From JAPLLS01 sp041309145 (GTDB taxonomy: Bacteria > Omnitrophota > Gorgyraeia > Gygaellales > Profunditerraquicolaceae): a stretch of DNA of 17,492 bases. The position numbers were made by a program, and so were the translations under genes. The DNA lies in contig JBFZAG010000085.1 of assembly GCA_041309145.1 (NCBI GenBank), positions 1-17,492 on the forward strand, written 5' to 3'. Shown here one piece after another: positions 6,011 to 14,016 of the stretch; the first letter of the stretch is position 1; the number at the start of each line of letters is the position of its first letter. Below the pieces are notes generated by a model. The model made no database searches, had not been told where the DNA came from, and saw nothing but the letters and a program-made list of their open reading frames with translations.

Positions 6011-6406
6011 ATGAAGATAAATTTCAGGCAAAGATCAGTTTCAGGGCCGGCTGCGGGATCCGATAAAGGTTTCACCCTTTTAGAGTTGATGGTAGTGGCG
6101 GGGATCTTGGTCATAGCTATAACCGGGACCCTGTCCACGTTTGTCAACGCCTCTTTACTGAATCAAGCCAACAGGAATAAAGCCATAGCGGCAAATGATG
6201 CCAGCTATGTTTTGGAAAAGCTGAAAAGGACGCCGTATAGTCAACTGGCAAGCTATACTGACGCTAATTTTACCGGTTTGGACAACGAGTCAATAGCGGT
6301 CACGGTCACTACTTTGTCCAACGCCAAAAATGTAGTGGCTAATGTTACCTGGACGGAAAGAGAAGCAGAGAGGAGCTTCAGTCTTGGCACCCAAGTGGCT
6401 TTTTAA
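6011..6406 (+). CDS. PilV/GspI-like minor pilin
   Basis: 131 residues. A 20-residue leader ends in DKG, followed by FTLLELMVVAGILVIAI, a clear prepilin cleavage and methylation signal with Glu at mature position 5. The pattern after the helix (ANDASYVLEKLKRTPYSQLASY) resembles PilV and GspI proteins, small tip-complex pilins that prime pilus assembly. The remainder is a short beta-rich domain ending in a VTWTERE..RSFSLGT segment often seen in PilV homologues. The leader is longer than in the major pilin (20 against 5). The start has a short AAGAG site in front. The 3' end overlaps the next gene by 23 bases if that gene begins at its TTG. Confidence 0.83.
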   Translation: MKINFRQRSVSGPAAGSDKGFTLLELMVVAGILVIAITGTLSTFVNASLLNQANRNKAIAANDASYVLEKLKRTPYSQLASYTDANFTGLDNESIAVTVTTLSNAKNVVANVTWTEREAERSFSLGTQVAF

Positions 6407-6965
6407 ACTAAAGGGCTTGACCCTGGTGGAGATCATGGTCGTCACGCTGATCATGGGCGTGATTTTCGGGGCTTTACTGATGGCCCTGCACGTCGGGCAG
6501 ATCTCGACCGACGTCGGTTCAAGCAAAGTCGACCTGGAGGCGGAAGTCAGGATGGTGGCGGATTGGATAGCCAAGGATGTCCGCCAGTGTATTCCCTCTG
6601 AGCTCTGCGCTAATGTTCCCACGACTGATTATGTTAAATTCAACCTTTGGGCCTGGAGCAATGCTTCGCTTTCCCAGGTGGAGAGCGACGAATATGTCGA
6701 ATATGAATATGACAATTCGACCCAGAACCTGACCAGAAGGCATATTGTTGACGGCGTGGTCGGGGCCGAGCAGAATTTCACCGGTATAACCATGTCTCCT
6801 TTTTACACCAGCTATATTGACGAGTCCGCTAACAGTTTCGACTTTTCCGAGCTTTGCGCTACCAGCAACAGGACATTGATCGTGGCGATCAAGAAAGAAA
6901 AGACAATCTGGAACCGCGCTTTGAATTTTACTACTGTCAAGGAGGTGAGGATAAGAAATGAATAA
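6384..6965 (+). CDS. PilW/PulJ-like minor pilin
   Basis: 193 residues from a TTG start at 6384. That start has a good Shine-Dalgarno (AGAGGAG, 6369-6375) and gives a short leader of 11 residues ending in KG before LTLVEIMVV. An in-frame ATG at 6342 would overlap the previous gene by 65 bases and has no ribosome site, so it is less likely. The mature N-terminus is Leu rather than Phe, with Glu at position 5 kept. After the helix, the segment EVRMVADWIAKDVRQC is typical of PulJ/PilW proteins, which sit near the tip of the pilus or pseudopilus. The middle carries strands such as YEYDNSTQNLTRR, the usual beta-sheet of this family. It overlaps the next gene by 8 bases, so translation is coupled. 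Confidence 0.82.
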   Translation: MAPKWLFKLKGLTLVEIMVVTLIMGVIFGALLMALHVGQISTDVGSSKVDLEAEVRMVADWIAKDVRQCIPSELCANVPTTDYVKFNLWAWSNASLSQVESDEYVEYEYDNSTQNLTRRHIVDGVVGAEQNFTGITMSPFYTSYIDESANSFDFSELCATSNRTLIVAIKKEKTIWNRALNFTTVKEVRIRNE

Positions 6966-7860
6966 CCGGGCTTCGGCGCTAATTTTAGGGCTTTTAGTGA
7001 TTCTGGTTTTGGCTGTATTATCTTCCTCATTTTTATACAAGCAGATAAACGAAGGATTCCTCTCCAACCGCTTCGCTGATTCTGCCCGGGCTTTATGGGC
7101 AGCGGAAGCCGGGATTCAGTCCGCCAGGAACAACAATCTGGATCAAACTTCTCTTTCCGGGAGCATTGAGGGCGCAACTTACGCGGTCACTATCAGCCAG
7201 ATAAGCAGCAGTAGCAGCTACATGGTAGTTTCCACAGGCACTTCAGGCGCGGTCAGCCGGACTGTAGAAGCGGTAGTCAGCACCCGGGAGACGGATGCCT
7301 CAAAATTCAAATACGGGATCGAGTCTACCGTAGATATCGATTTTAAAGGCTCGACAACTGTATACGGCGAGACTACCGATCCGAATCCGCCTGCTAAAAA
7401 ATATTTAGACCCCAATTATTACAAAGAAAACTCGACTTTCAGTTTTCCGGATCTGTTCATTTTTACCACCACTGAGCTGAAGTCTTGGTGCGCCGATATG
7501 GGAAGTATTTATAACGGAACTTTCCCTTCAGCGGGATTTTCGGGGATAAACTGGGTCATGGCGCCAAGTTCCAAATATACCGGCAATGTCGAGGGGTCTG
7601 GGGTCCTGATTATTGAAGGCGACTTGCGTATCGCCGGAACCATTAATTTCAGCGGGATCATTTACGTGATCGGAGAACTGGATATTTCCGGAACAGCCGT
7701 CATAAACGGAGCCATTCTGGCGGAAAGCGCGGCTAACGTTGATACCACTTTAACCGGTACCTGCGATATCATTCACAGCACCGCAGCTATCACAAGCGCT
7801 TTAGCTAATATTGCAAACCTTTCTCCCCGGATCGTTTCCTGGAAGGAGATCATCCAGTAG
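6958..7860 (+). CDS. PilX-like minor pilin with a C-terminal beta-solenoid-like domain
   Basis: 300 residues. Residues 6-28 form the hydrophobic helix, and FADSARALWAAEAGIQSARNN at ~39-59 is the hallmark of PilX/GspK-like minor pilins. Like other PilX-type proteins it lacks a GFTLVE site. A small beta domain follows (residues ~70-110, ending SRTVEAVVSTRE). The last third, ~205-270, has short repeating strands with Gly turns (GVLIIEGDLRIAGTINFSG, then IYVIGELDISGTAVINGAIL). These have the rhythm of a right-handed beta-helix, as in bactofilin-like or DUF7305-type tails. Such a tail at the pilus tip could bind surfaces or another protein. A near-perfect Shine-Dalgarno (AAGGAGGTGA, 6939-6948) precedes the ATG. 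It is the last of the minor pilin run and is followed by a new promoter. Confidence 0.78.
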   Translation: MNNRASALILGLLVILVLAVLSSSFLYKQINEGFLSNRFADSARALWAAEAGIQSARNNNLDQTSLSGSIEGATYAVTISQISSSSSYMVVSTGTSGAVSRTVEAVVSTRETDASKFKYGIESTVDIDFKGSTTVYGETTDPNPPAKKYLDPNYYKENSTFSFPDLFIFTTTELKSWCADMGSIYNGTFPSAGFSGINWVMAPSSKYTGNVEGSGVLIIEGDLRIAGTINFSGIIYVIGELDISGTAVINGAILAESAANVDTTLTGTCDIIHSTAAITSALANIANLSPRIVSWKEIIQ

Positions 7861-7861
7861 A

Positions 7862-7877
7862 AAGCGAGTTATCGCTT
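7862..7877 (+). other. Small hairpin after the minor pilin genes
   Basis: A 6-bp stem AAGCGA/TCGCTT with a GTTA loop lies 1 base after the stop codon. No T run follows, so it is a poor intrinsic terminator. It may only protect the mRNA 3' end or be chance. Confidence 0.3.
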
Positions 7878-7886
7878 AAGTAGTTG

Positions 7887-7915
7887 TTGACTAAAGAGCT
7901 TAAGGGTCTTATAAT
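7887..7915 (+). promoter_or_regulatory. Consensus sigma-70 promoter for pilMNOPQ
   Basis: TTGACT (7887-7892), a 17-base spacer and a perfect TATAAT (7910-7915). The start site would be near 7922, giving a 73-base leader. Two copies of GCTTAAG (7874-7880 and 7898-7904), each with a CTTAAG palindrome, lie on either side of the -35 box and might be a regulator site. The promoter separates the assembly genes from the pilin genes. Confidence 0.78.
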
Positions 7916-7994
7916 GATAGGCAAGCGTTAGTTGATTAAAGCGAGAGCTGGATTGTGGGTAAATACAGTTATTCCGGGGGGTTAGGAAAAAAGG

Positions 7995-9017
7995 ATGGCG
8001 GATTTTTTAAATTTCAAGAATTTAATGGCCAAAGAAAAGATCTCCGTTGGCCTGAATATCGGGGTATCCTCGGTCAAAATGGTCAAGCTGCTTTTTGCCA
8101 AGGATGCGGTCCAGCTTGCCGGTTTTAGCATCGAAGAAAACCAGATCGACCTGGAAACAGTTTTGAAAAAGATGATCCAGGCTCAGGCTATCAAGAAGGT
8201 CAATATCTCGGTTTCCGGACAGCAGGCTATAACCCGGTATATCGAATTCCCCCGGATGAGCCTGGAAGAACTCAGGCAATCCCTGAGATTCGAGGCTCAA
8301 AAGCACATCCCTTTCCCGATCTCCGAAGTTAATCTCGACGTTTCCATCTTGCGTTCAGATCTGCCGGATAATAAGATGAAAGTCCTTTTGGCGGCGGTCA
8401 AGAAAGAGTCTTTGAACCAGCGGCTGAAAATGCTTTCCGGCCTTGATCTGGAATTCGGGGTTGTTGATGTGGATTCCCTGGCCCTGATGAACGCTTTTGA
8501 GTTCAATAATTCCGTTGAAGAGAACATCAAGAACAAGACCCTGGCTTTGCTTAATATCGGTTCATCGACCAGCAATCTCAATATCATGGACAGCGGTTTT
8601 CCCGCCCTGAGCCGGGATATCAATATCGGAGGCAACAATTTTACCCAGAAAGCCGCAGATGCTTTGGGGGTGGATTTTAAAGCCGCCGAAGCGATAAAGA
8701 TCTCCCAGGATAAAGATAAAGCCGAAAAATTCTCCAGGGCGATCGAGCCGATCCTGGCAAAACTGGCCCAGGAGGTGCGCACTTCTTTTGATTATTACGA
8801 AAGCCGCAGCGTGACCAGCGTGGAGAAGATATTTTTAAGCGGAGGCGGCTGCCTTTTCAGCGGGGTCCGGGAGTCCTTAGCCAATCTTTTGGGGATCGAA
8901 GTCGGTAATTGGGACCCGTTTAAAAAGATCTCCCTGCCCGAAATCGCCGACAAAGAAAAATTGAAAGCTTTAGCCAGCCAGATGGCGGTTGCGGTAGGTC
9001 TGGCCTTGCGCCAATAA
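7995..9017 (+). CDS. pilM: Type IV pilus inner-membrane platform protein PilM (actin-like)
   Basis: 340 residues. A cytoplasmic actin/FtsA-like ATPase fold that binds the N-terminal tail of PilN and links the pilus alignment complex to the motor. The first nucleotide-binding motif is VGLNIGVSSVKMVKL (~17-31), the second LLNIGSSTSNLNIMD (~186-200), and the adenosine motif is the glycine run FLSGGGCLFSG (~279-289). The typical RQSLRFEAQKHIPFPISEV segment near 95-113 identifies PilM rather than FtsA. The ATG at 7995 has only a weak AGGA site in front. A second ATG 30 bases later (MAKEKISVG) would also give a complete protein. It is first of five tightly packed genes (pilMNOPQ), 6 bases before pilN. 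Confidence 0.93.
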   Translation: MADFLNFKNLMAKEKISVGLNIGVSSVKMVKLLFAKDAVQLAGFSIEENQIDLETVLKKMIQAQAIKKVNISVSGQQAITRYIEFPRMSLEELRQSLRFEAQKHIPFPISEVNLDVSILRSDLPDNKMKVLLAAVKKESLNQRLKMLSGLDLEFGVVDVDSLALMNAFEFNNSVEENIKNKTLALLNIGSSTSNLNIMDSGFPALSRDINIGGNNFTQKAADALGVDFKAAEAIKISQDKDKAEKFSRAIEPILAKLAQEVRTSFDYYESRSVTSVEKIFLSGGGCLFSGVRESLANLLGIEVGNWDPFKKISLPEIADKEKLKALASQMAVAVGLALRQ

Positions 9018-9023
9018 GAAAAT

Positions 9024-9653
9024 ATGATCGAGATCAATCTTTTACCAGAAGAACTTAAAGTTAAAGCCAAAAAAACGGTTTCTCCCGGTAATTTCGCTTC
9101 CGGTTTTGATCCGACTTACCTGATCTATATCGTGCCTGTAGCGATAGGGCTATTGTTGAGCGCCCATCTTGTTCTGGGGATAGTCTCCCTGGCTAAGCAG
9201 GCCGGATTACGTTCTTTGAACAAAGAATGGTCGGGTTTGGAAAGCCAGCGCAAGAAGTTAAGCAGTTATAAATCCGAATTTGAAGTGAATTCCCAGGACG
9301 CCGCGATGATCAACGAGCTGACCGTTAAAAGCATCCGCTGGTCCGAAAAACTTAACCTGCTTTCCAAAAATCTTCCTCCGGGAGTATGGTTCAACCGTCT
9401 GCTGGTTTCTCCCAAAGGTCTGGAGATCAAGGCCTGCGTATTCTCGGTGGAAAGTAACGGAGTGGACCTGATCAATAAATTCCTGTATAATCTTAAAAGC
9501 GACAGTGTTTTCTTTAAGGACTTTTCCGGCCTGGAGATTGGGAATATGCAGTCTAAAAAGCTCGGATCTTACGAGGTAATGGATTTTACGATCAACGGCG
9601 GCCTGAAAACAGCGAGCAGTTCTAAGCCGGGCAGCCCTAAAAAAGGGAATTAA
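9024..9653 (+). CDS. pilN: Type IV pilus assembly protein PilN
   Basis: 209 residues. The N-terminal MIEINLLPEE carries the conserved INLLP tail that docks into PilM. One transmembrane helix spans about 32-55. After a coiled-coil stretch (~58-80) comes a periplasmic ferredoxin-like domain, including the KLNLLSKNLPPGVWFNRL segment usual for PilN. It partners with PilO in the alignment complex that joins the inner-membrane platform to PilP and the secretin. Length is close to the family norm. Its stop codon (9651-9653) is directly followed by the GTG start of pilO, so translation is probably coupled. Confidence 0.9.
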   Translation: MIEINLLPEELKVKAKKTVSPGNFASGFDPTYLIYIVPVAIGLLLSAHLVLGIVSLAKQAGLRSLNKEWSGLESQRKKLSSYKSEFEVNSQDAAMINELTVKSIRWSEKLNLLSKNLPPGVWFNRLLVSPKGLEIKACVFSVESNGVDLINKFLYNLKSDSVFFKDFSGLEIGNMQSKKLGSYEVMDFTINGGLKTASSSKPGSPKKGN

Positions 9654-10217
9654 GTGCGGGATTTTCTAGCCGAGATAAGAAAAGACAAACAAAAGCTGAT
9701 CGCATTAGCCGTGGCTTTCGCTGTGGTGGCTTATGTCGATATCGCATTTCTTCTTAAAGCCCAGTTTAAGTCTTTAAATGAGACCGGCGCTAAAGCGGCC
9801 AAACTTAAAACTGACCTTCAGGCGGTAAAAAGAGATCTGCTGGTCATGCAGAAGAACCAGGGCAGAGAAAAGTCTTTGGTTCCGGTTAAGAAGCTGGTTC
9901 CGGAAGGGGAATTGCTGTCCTTATTGGAAAGTGTTTCTGAGATCGCCAAGGATAACGCGGTCAGGGTCACTCAGATCAATCCGGTGAAAGGCAGCCGCCA
10001 GCCGGCCAAAGGCGGCCAGCCAAAGGCGGCTTTTTTGCCGGTCCAGATCAAGCTGGACATGGTCTGCGGTTACCACAGCCTGGGTGCTTTCATAAACGAC
10101 CTGGAAAACAGCGAATACGCCGTCAGCACCGAAGATATCGAGATCTCGCCGTATCCCGTTAGCGCAGGCCAAACAGAAAGAGTGCTGTTAACTTTAAAAA
10201 CCTATGTCAAGATTTAA
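9654..10217 (+). CDS. pilO: Type IV pilus assembly protein PilO
   Basis: 187 residues from a GTG that touches the pilN stop codon. A transmembrane helix spans about 15-35, a coiled coil covers roughly 38-75 (SLNETGAKAAKLKTDLQAVK and on), and a ferredoxin-like domain fills the rest, with GELLSLLESVSEIAKDNAV as its first helix and SLGAFINDLENSEYAVSTED as the second. This is the PilO plan; it forms heterodimers with PilN in the periplasm. A stretch rich in Gly, Lys and Pro (~107-120) is a likely loop. The 3' end overlaps the next gene by 14 bases. Confidence 0.88.
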   Translation: MRDFLAEIRKDKQKLIALAVAFAVVAYVDIAFLLKAQFKSLNETGAKAAKLKTDLQAVKRDLLVMQKNQGREKSLVPVKKLVPEGELLSLLESVSEIAKDNAVRVTQINPVKGSRQPAKGGQPKAAFLPVQIKLDMVCGYHSLGAFINDLENSEYAVSTEDIEISPYPVSAGQTERVLLTLKTYVKI

Positions 10218-10578
10218 ATACGGACGGATCCGGATAAGATTCTTGTTGTTGGTTTTTCTTGCGGCGGGGCGGGCTTTCGCCCAGGAACCCTTTGTTTATG
10301 ATTCCGGAGGCAAACCAGACCCTTTTAATCCCTGGGTCACTTCTGACGGGAGATTGCAGATCCTGAAAAACCACGAAAAAAGCAGCGAATCGGAATTGGC
10401 GATCGAAGGGATCATTTATGACAAATACGGCCTGTCTTATGTCGTGGTCAACGGCGAAGTAGCCAGGCTCGGAGATACGATCGACGGTTATCAGATCCTC
10501 AAGATCGAGGAAAAAAGAGTGATTTTCATCAGAGAGGGCGAATTGAAAGAGGTTAAGATAAAGGAGGAGGGGTCATGA
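10204..10578 (+). CDS. pilP: PilP-like (GspC homology region) periplasmic pilus protein
   Basis: 124 residues. Residues 10-26 form a signal peptide with likely cleavage after AFA. There is no lipobox, unlike the PilP lipoproteins of Neisseria and Pseudomonas. The mature start carries KPDPFNPW, a form of the DPF.P motif seen in PilP/GspC homology-region proteins. After it comes a small beta domain (~60-120: LAIEGIIYDKYGLSYVVVNG, then LGDTIDGYQILKIEEKRVIF), the HR fold that contacts the secretin N-domains. Its position between pilO and pilQ fits. It is shorter than typical PilP (about 170), lacking most of the flexible linker. It overlaps pilO by 14 bases and pilQ by 4 (ATGA). Confidence 0.8.
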   Translation: MSRFKYGRIRIRFLLLVFLAAGRAFAQEPFVYDSGGKPDPFNPWVTSDGRLQILKNHEKSSESELAIEGIIYDKYGLSYVVVNGEVARLGDTIDGYQILKIEEKRVIFIREGELKEVKIKEEGS

Positions 10579-12143
10579 TGATTAACGGGCAGAAATCATT
10601 GGTGTTAGCTTGGGGGGCGTTTTTTTCTGTTTTTTTGATCTCTGTTTCTTGCTGGGCCCAGGAACCGGCAGCCAATCCGCCGCTGCCCCTTGACCATTCC
10701 GCGTCCGGTCCTGCGGAGAGAGCGATCAAGCCGGATCTGAACGCTATGGAAAACGTCACTTTGGATTTTAAGGACGCGGATATCCGCAACGTGCTCAAGA
10801 TCATCGCCATTAAAGCCGGGGTCAATATCGTGGCCACTCCCGAAGTCATAGGTAATGTCAGCATCAAGCTTGTTGATGTCCCCTGGGAAAAGGCGCTGGA
10901 CGTGATATTGAAAACCAATAATTTCGGTTATGAGTGGACCAGCGACAAAGTGATCATGGTTGCCACTCTGGAAAAATTGACTTTACAGCGCAAAGCTCAG
11001 GTCGAAGCCACCGAAAATGAGCCCCAGGTCACCGAAGTGTTTGTTTTGAATTTCTCCAAGGCGGAGAATATCAAGACCACCCTGGATAAATTGATCTCTG
11101 CAAAAGGCAAGATCGTCCTGGAGAACCGCTCTAACGCGATCATAATCACCGATACCAAATCGAATTTGTTAAGGATCGCCGAGATCATCAAACGGCTGGA
11201 CAAGATGACCGCCCAGGTGATGATCGAGGCTAAGATCATCGAGACTACTTTGGGCAACACGGAAAAGCTGGGGATCGACTGGCAGACCCAGATATCGGCG
11301 GCGGGGGCTAAAAGACCGACGACATTTCCTTTCAAAAAGTGGGGTTCGGATAAGGATATGTATCCAGTGCCCGAGTATTCCACGGATGTGGACGCCGATA
11401 CCGGGATAGTAACCATAACTTCCGAATTTCCTTTCGGCCAGGACCCGTATTTAAGCTCGGAAAGGCCTATCGGCTTCGGTTCTTTTCCCATGGCCGGATC
11501 AACCGAATTTAAGTTCGGCACCCTGGATTTATCCGCTTTTACCGCGGTTCTGGAAATGTTAAGCTCCCGGTCCGATACAAAAATCATCTCTAACCCCCGG
11601 ATAACCACTCTGAACAACCAGGAAGCCAGGATACTGGTCGGCACAAAAGTGCCTATTCCCACTTATGATTACAGCAAGGATACCGGGAACCCGATCAGGA
11701 CCGGCTATGTCAATCAGGAGATCGGGATCACCCTTATCGTCACCCCGAATGTCAACGAGCAAAATTATATAACTTTAAGGATAAATCCCAAAGTCGAAGA
11801 GATCCTGCGCTATCTTAACGACGAAGTTCCCATAATATCATCGCGCAGCGCGGATACGACAGTTATGATCAAGGACGGCCGGACCCTGGTTATCGGAGGG
11901 CTGATCTCTGAAAACAAAAGTAAAACTAAGACCGGCGTGCCTATCCTGGGAAGCCTGCCGATATTGGATAAGATATTCGGAAAGAAAACCGATATCGCCA
12001 GCAAAACGGAGCTGATCATTTTTATCACCCCGCATATTATCCAGGAGGACGAATTTTCTTCCGAGGAAATGGATAAGATCGAGAAAAGCCTCAGGGGGAT
12101 CTCGGAAAAGTCCACGAAGAAAGAAAAGGGCTCCAGGAAATAA
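10575..12143 (+). CDS. pilQ: Type IV pilus secretin PilQ
   Basis: 522 residues. A signal peptide (1-28, likely cleaved after CWA) is followed by a linker rich in Pro and Ala. The STN/N0 domain spans ~60-115 (LDFKDADIRNVLKIIAIKAG), an N1-type domain ~140-212 (VFVLNFSKAENI ... IAEIIKRLDK), and the secretin domain ~213-505. The latter has the conserved NPRITTLNNQEARILVGTKVP, GITLIVTPN, GRTLVIGGL and VPILGSLP motifs and ends ELIIFITPHI. It makes the outer-membrane ring through which the pilus passes. The AMIN domains of long proteobacterial PilQ are absent. A Lys/Glu/Ser-rich tail (505-522) is left. A strong GGAGGAGG site precedes the ATG-ATG start. It closes the pilMNOPQ operon. Confidence 0.93.
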   Translation: MMINGQKSLVLAWGAFFSVFLISVSCWAQEPAANPPLPLDHSASGPAERAIKPDLNAMENVTLDFKDADIRNVLKIIAIKAGVNIVATPEVIGNVSIKLVDVPWEKALDVILKTNNFGYEWTSDKVIMVATLEKLTLQRKAQVEATENEPQVTEVFVLNFSKAENIKTTLDKLISAKGKIVLENRSNAIIITDTKSNLLRIAEIIKRLDKMTAQVMIEAKIIETTLGNTEKLGIDWQTQISAAGAKRPTTFPFKKWGSDKDMYPVPEYSTDVDADTGIVTITSEFPFGQDPYLSSERPIGFGSFPMAGSTEFKFGTLDLSAFTAVLEMLSSRSDTKIISNPRITTLNNQEARILVGTKVPIPTYDYSKDTGNPIRTGYVNQEIGITLIVTPNVNEQNYITLRINPKVEEILRYLNDEVPIISSRSADTTVMIKDGRTLVIGGLISENKSKTKTGVPILGSLPILDKIFGKKTDIASKTELIIFITPHIIQEDEFSSEEMDKIEKSLRGISEKSTKKEKGSRK

Positions 12144-12191
12144 GCGCGCAAAGATTTTGGCCGTAGTTTTTCAGGATCGCATGCTAAATCC

Positions 12192-12213
12192 GGCGGAAAC
12201 GCCAGGATATAAT
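12192..12213 (+). promoter_or_regulatory. Hairpin and possible -10 box before the radical-SAM-linked gene
   Basis: GGCG-GAAA-CGCC (12192-12203) is a small GNRA hairpin with no T run, followed closely by TATAAT (12208-12213). No good -35 box is seen at 16-18 bases. The ATG at 12233 has no Shine-Dalgarno and is preceded by a T run. Confidence 0.3.
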
Positions 12214-12232
12214 AGGTTTAAATTTTTTTATA

Positions 12233-12541
12233 ATGCTTAAGATAGATTTTGTTTTTTCCAAAAAAGGGAATTTGAAATTCATCTCGCATCTGGACCTGAT
12301 GCGCCTTTTCGTCCGGGCCATGCGCCGGGCCCGGATCCCGGTCAAGATCACCGAAGGTTTCAGTCCCCACCCTAAATTCAGCATAAAAAGAGCTTTGAAA
12401 CTGGGTTTGGAAAGCGATAACGAAGAAGCCTGCATAGTCATAAAAGAACTCATGGAGCCGGAGCTGTTCGTCGAGAAGCTGAATCAAGAACTTCCCGAAG
12501 GGGTCCGGGTAAAATCCGCGAATTTAATCCAGCATTTTTAA
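12233..12541 (+). CDS. Half-length radical-SAM-linked protein (TIGR03936 / DUF2344)
   Basis: 102 residues matching the N-terminal half of the TIGR03936/DUF2344 family: LKFISHLDLMRLFVRAMRRA (11-30), then the ITEGFSPHPKFSIKRAL segment and a C-terminal LNQELPEGVRV. Full members are about 200 residues and are usually fused to, or lie next to, a radical SAM protein (TIGR03960) in front of an rng gene. Here the gene stops after the first half, the partner is not upstream (pilQ is), and only 14 bases separate it from rng, so there is no room for the missing half in another frame. The molecular role of the family is not established; the link to RNase G is by gene order. The frame is clean, which argues for a genuine short form rather than decay. 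Confidence 0.82.
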   Translation: MLKIDFVFSKKGNLKFISHLDLMRLFVRAMRRARIPVKITEGFSPHPKFSIKRALKLGLESDNEEACIVIKELMEPELFVEKLNQELPEGVRVKSANLIQHF

Positions 12542-12555
12542 ACACGGAAGAAAAA

Positions 12556-14016
12556 ATGAATAAAGAAATCCTTATCACTGCTGACCCGCAGGAAAAAAGG
12601 GTGGTAATAGTCAAAGACAAACTCATGGAGGAATTTTATATCGAGCGGCCGCAGGACAAGACCATTGTCGGCAATATTTACAAGGGCATTATCGAAGCGG
12701 TGATCCCTTCGATAAACGGCGCTTTTGTGAATATCGGCCTGCCTAAAAAAGGGTTCCTTTACCTGACCGAGATCGAATCGGCTTATGATCTCATTGACAG
12801 GCCCGACTCCAACGCGGCCTCCAGAAAACATCCGGCTAAAGAAGTGAAAAAAGGCCAGGAAGTGCTGGTCCAGGTGGTCAAAGAATCATTCGGCACCAAA
12901 GGCCCGCGGCTATCCTGTCATATCGGGATCGCCGGAAGATTCCTGGTTTTAATGCCTCTCGATAATCAAACCGGAGTGTCCCGAAGGATCGAAGACGACG
13001 AGGAAAGAAAGCGTCTGCGGATGATCCTGCAGGAGCTCAAGCTGCCCAAGGACCTCGGTTTTATCGTGCGCACGGTAGCCAGCGGCAAAAACAAGCACGA
13101 GCTGATGCGCGACGCTCTTTTCCTGATCAAGCTCTGGAAAAGGGTGGAAAAGACGGTGGCCCGGCAAAAAGCGCCGTCTTTGATCTACGAGGAATATGAT
13201 TTGACTTTGCGGGTGATCCGCGATTCCTTTTCCGAAGACGTGGCTAAGCTGATCGTGGATTCCAAGCCGGAATTTTACCGGATCCAGAAGTTCATGGGCG
13301 CGTTCATGAGCAACTTTCGCCGGAAGGTCGAGTATTACCGGGGAGCTGACCTGTTCGGCGAAAAAGATGTCGAGCGCCAGATAAACAAGGTCTTCGAGAA
13401 AAAAGTCTACATGAAGTCCAAAGCTTATATCATCATCGAGCCCACCGAAGGCCTGGTGGTGATCGACGTTAACTCCGGAGGGTTCAAGGACAAGGTCAAC
13501 CAGGAAGAGGCGGCGTTCCGGGTCAACTGCGAAGCGGCCATTGAGGCAGCCCACCAGTTAAGGCTGCGCGATCTGGGCGGGATCATCGTCATCGATTTTA
13601 TCGATATGGAAAAGGAGTTCCATCGCCGCGAGGTATTAAGGGTGCTCAAGGAAGCTTTGAACTCCGACCGGGCTAAATACGACATTTTAGGCATTTCCAA
13701 GTTCGGCCTGGTGGAAATGACCAGGGAAAGGATCCACAACACGGTATTGACCCTTTCTTTCCAGGATTGCCCTTACTGCGGAGGCAAGGGCCGGGTTAAA
13801 TCGCCCACAACAATGGCCATTTTCGCCCTGAAAGAATTAAAAAAATACCTCAAAGATAAACGCCTGAGGGAAGTCACTCTGACTTTAAACCCCGAAGTAG
13901 CCAGCGAAATAGCCAGAAACAAGGAAAATGTGAGATTTGTGGAGCGCAACCTGCGGGTCAAACTGAATCTTATCCCGAATCCAGCCTTGAAGATAGAAGA
14001 CATCTCCATTTCCTGA
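12556..14016 (+). CDS. rng: Ribonuclease G (RNase E/G family)
   Basis: 486 residues, nearly the size of E. coli RNase G (489) and far shorter than RNase E, so it lacks the degradosome scaffold. It is a single-strand endoribonuclease acting in rRNA maturation and mRNA decay. Residues ~38-125 form the S1 RNA-binding domain (GNIYKGIIEAVIPSINGAFV). The catalytic magnesium-binding aspartates fall at D304 (VIDVNSGG) and D347 (VIDFIDM), one residue off the E. coli RNase E positions 303 and 346. The zinc-link cysteines are C405 and C408 in CPYCGGKG, again one off from 404 and 407. A small C-terminal domain follows. A GGAAG site precedes the ATG. It follows the DUF2344 gene, the usual neighbour of rng. 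Confidence 0.95.
   Translation: MNKEILITADPQEKRVVIVKDKLMEEFYIERPQDKTIVGNIYKGIIEAVIPSINGAFVNIGLPKKGFLYLTEIESAYDLIDRPDSNAASRKHPAKEVKKGQEVLVQVVKESFGTKGPRLSCHIGIAGRFLVLMPLDNQTGVSRRIEDDEERKRLRMILQELKLPKDLGFIVRTVASGKNKHELMRDALFLIKLWKRVEKTVARQKAPSLIYEEYDLTLRVIRDSFSEDVAKLIVDSKPEFYRIQKFMGAFMSNFRRKVEYYRGADLFGEKDVERQINKVFEKKVYMKSKAYIIIEPTEGLVVIDVNSGGFKDKVNQEEAAFRVNCEAAIEAAHQLRLRDLGGIIVIDFIDMEKEFHRREVLRVLKEALNSDRAKYDILGISKFGLVEMTRERIHNTVLTLSFQDCPYCGGKGRVKSPTTMAIFALKELKKYLKDKRLREVTLTLNPEVASEIARNKENVRFVERNLRVKLNLIPNPALKIEDISIS

Noticed and set aside
6342..6965. ATG start at 6342 for the PilW/PulJ-like gene
   Set aside because: It would overlap the upstream gene by 65 bases, has no ribosome site and makes the leader long; TTG at 6384 has a good site and a normal leader.
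5061..7860. Type II secretion pseudopilin operon instead of type IV pili
   Set aside because: The following genes are pilM, pilN, pilO, pilP and pilQ in pilus order, not gspL, gspM and gspC; a mixed origin of the minor pilins cannot be fully excluded.
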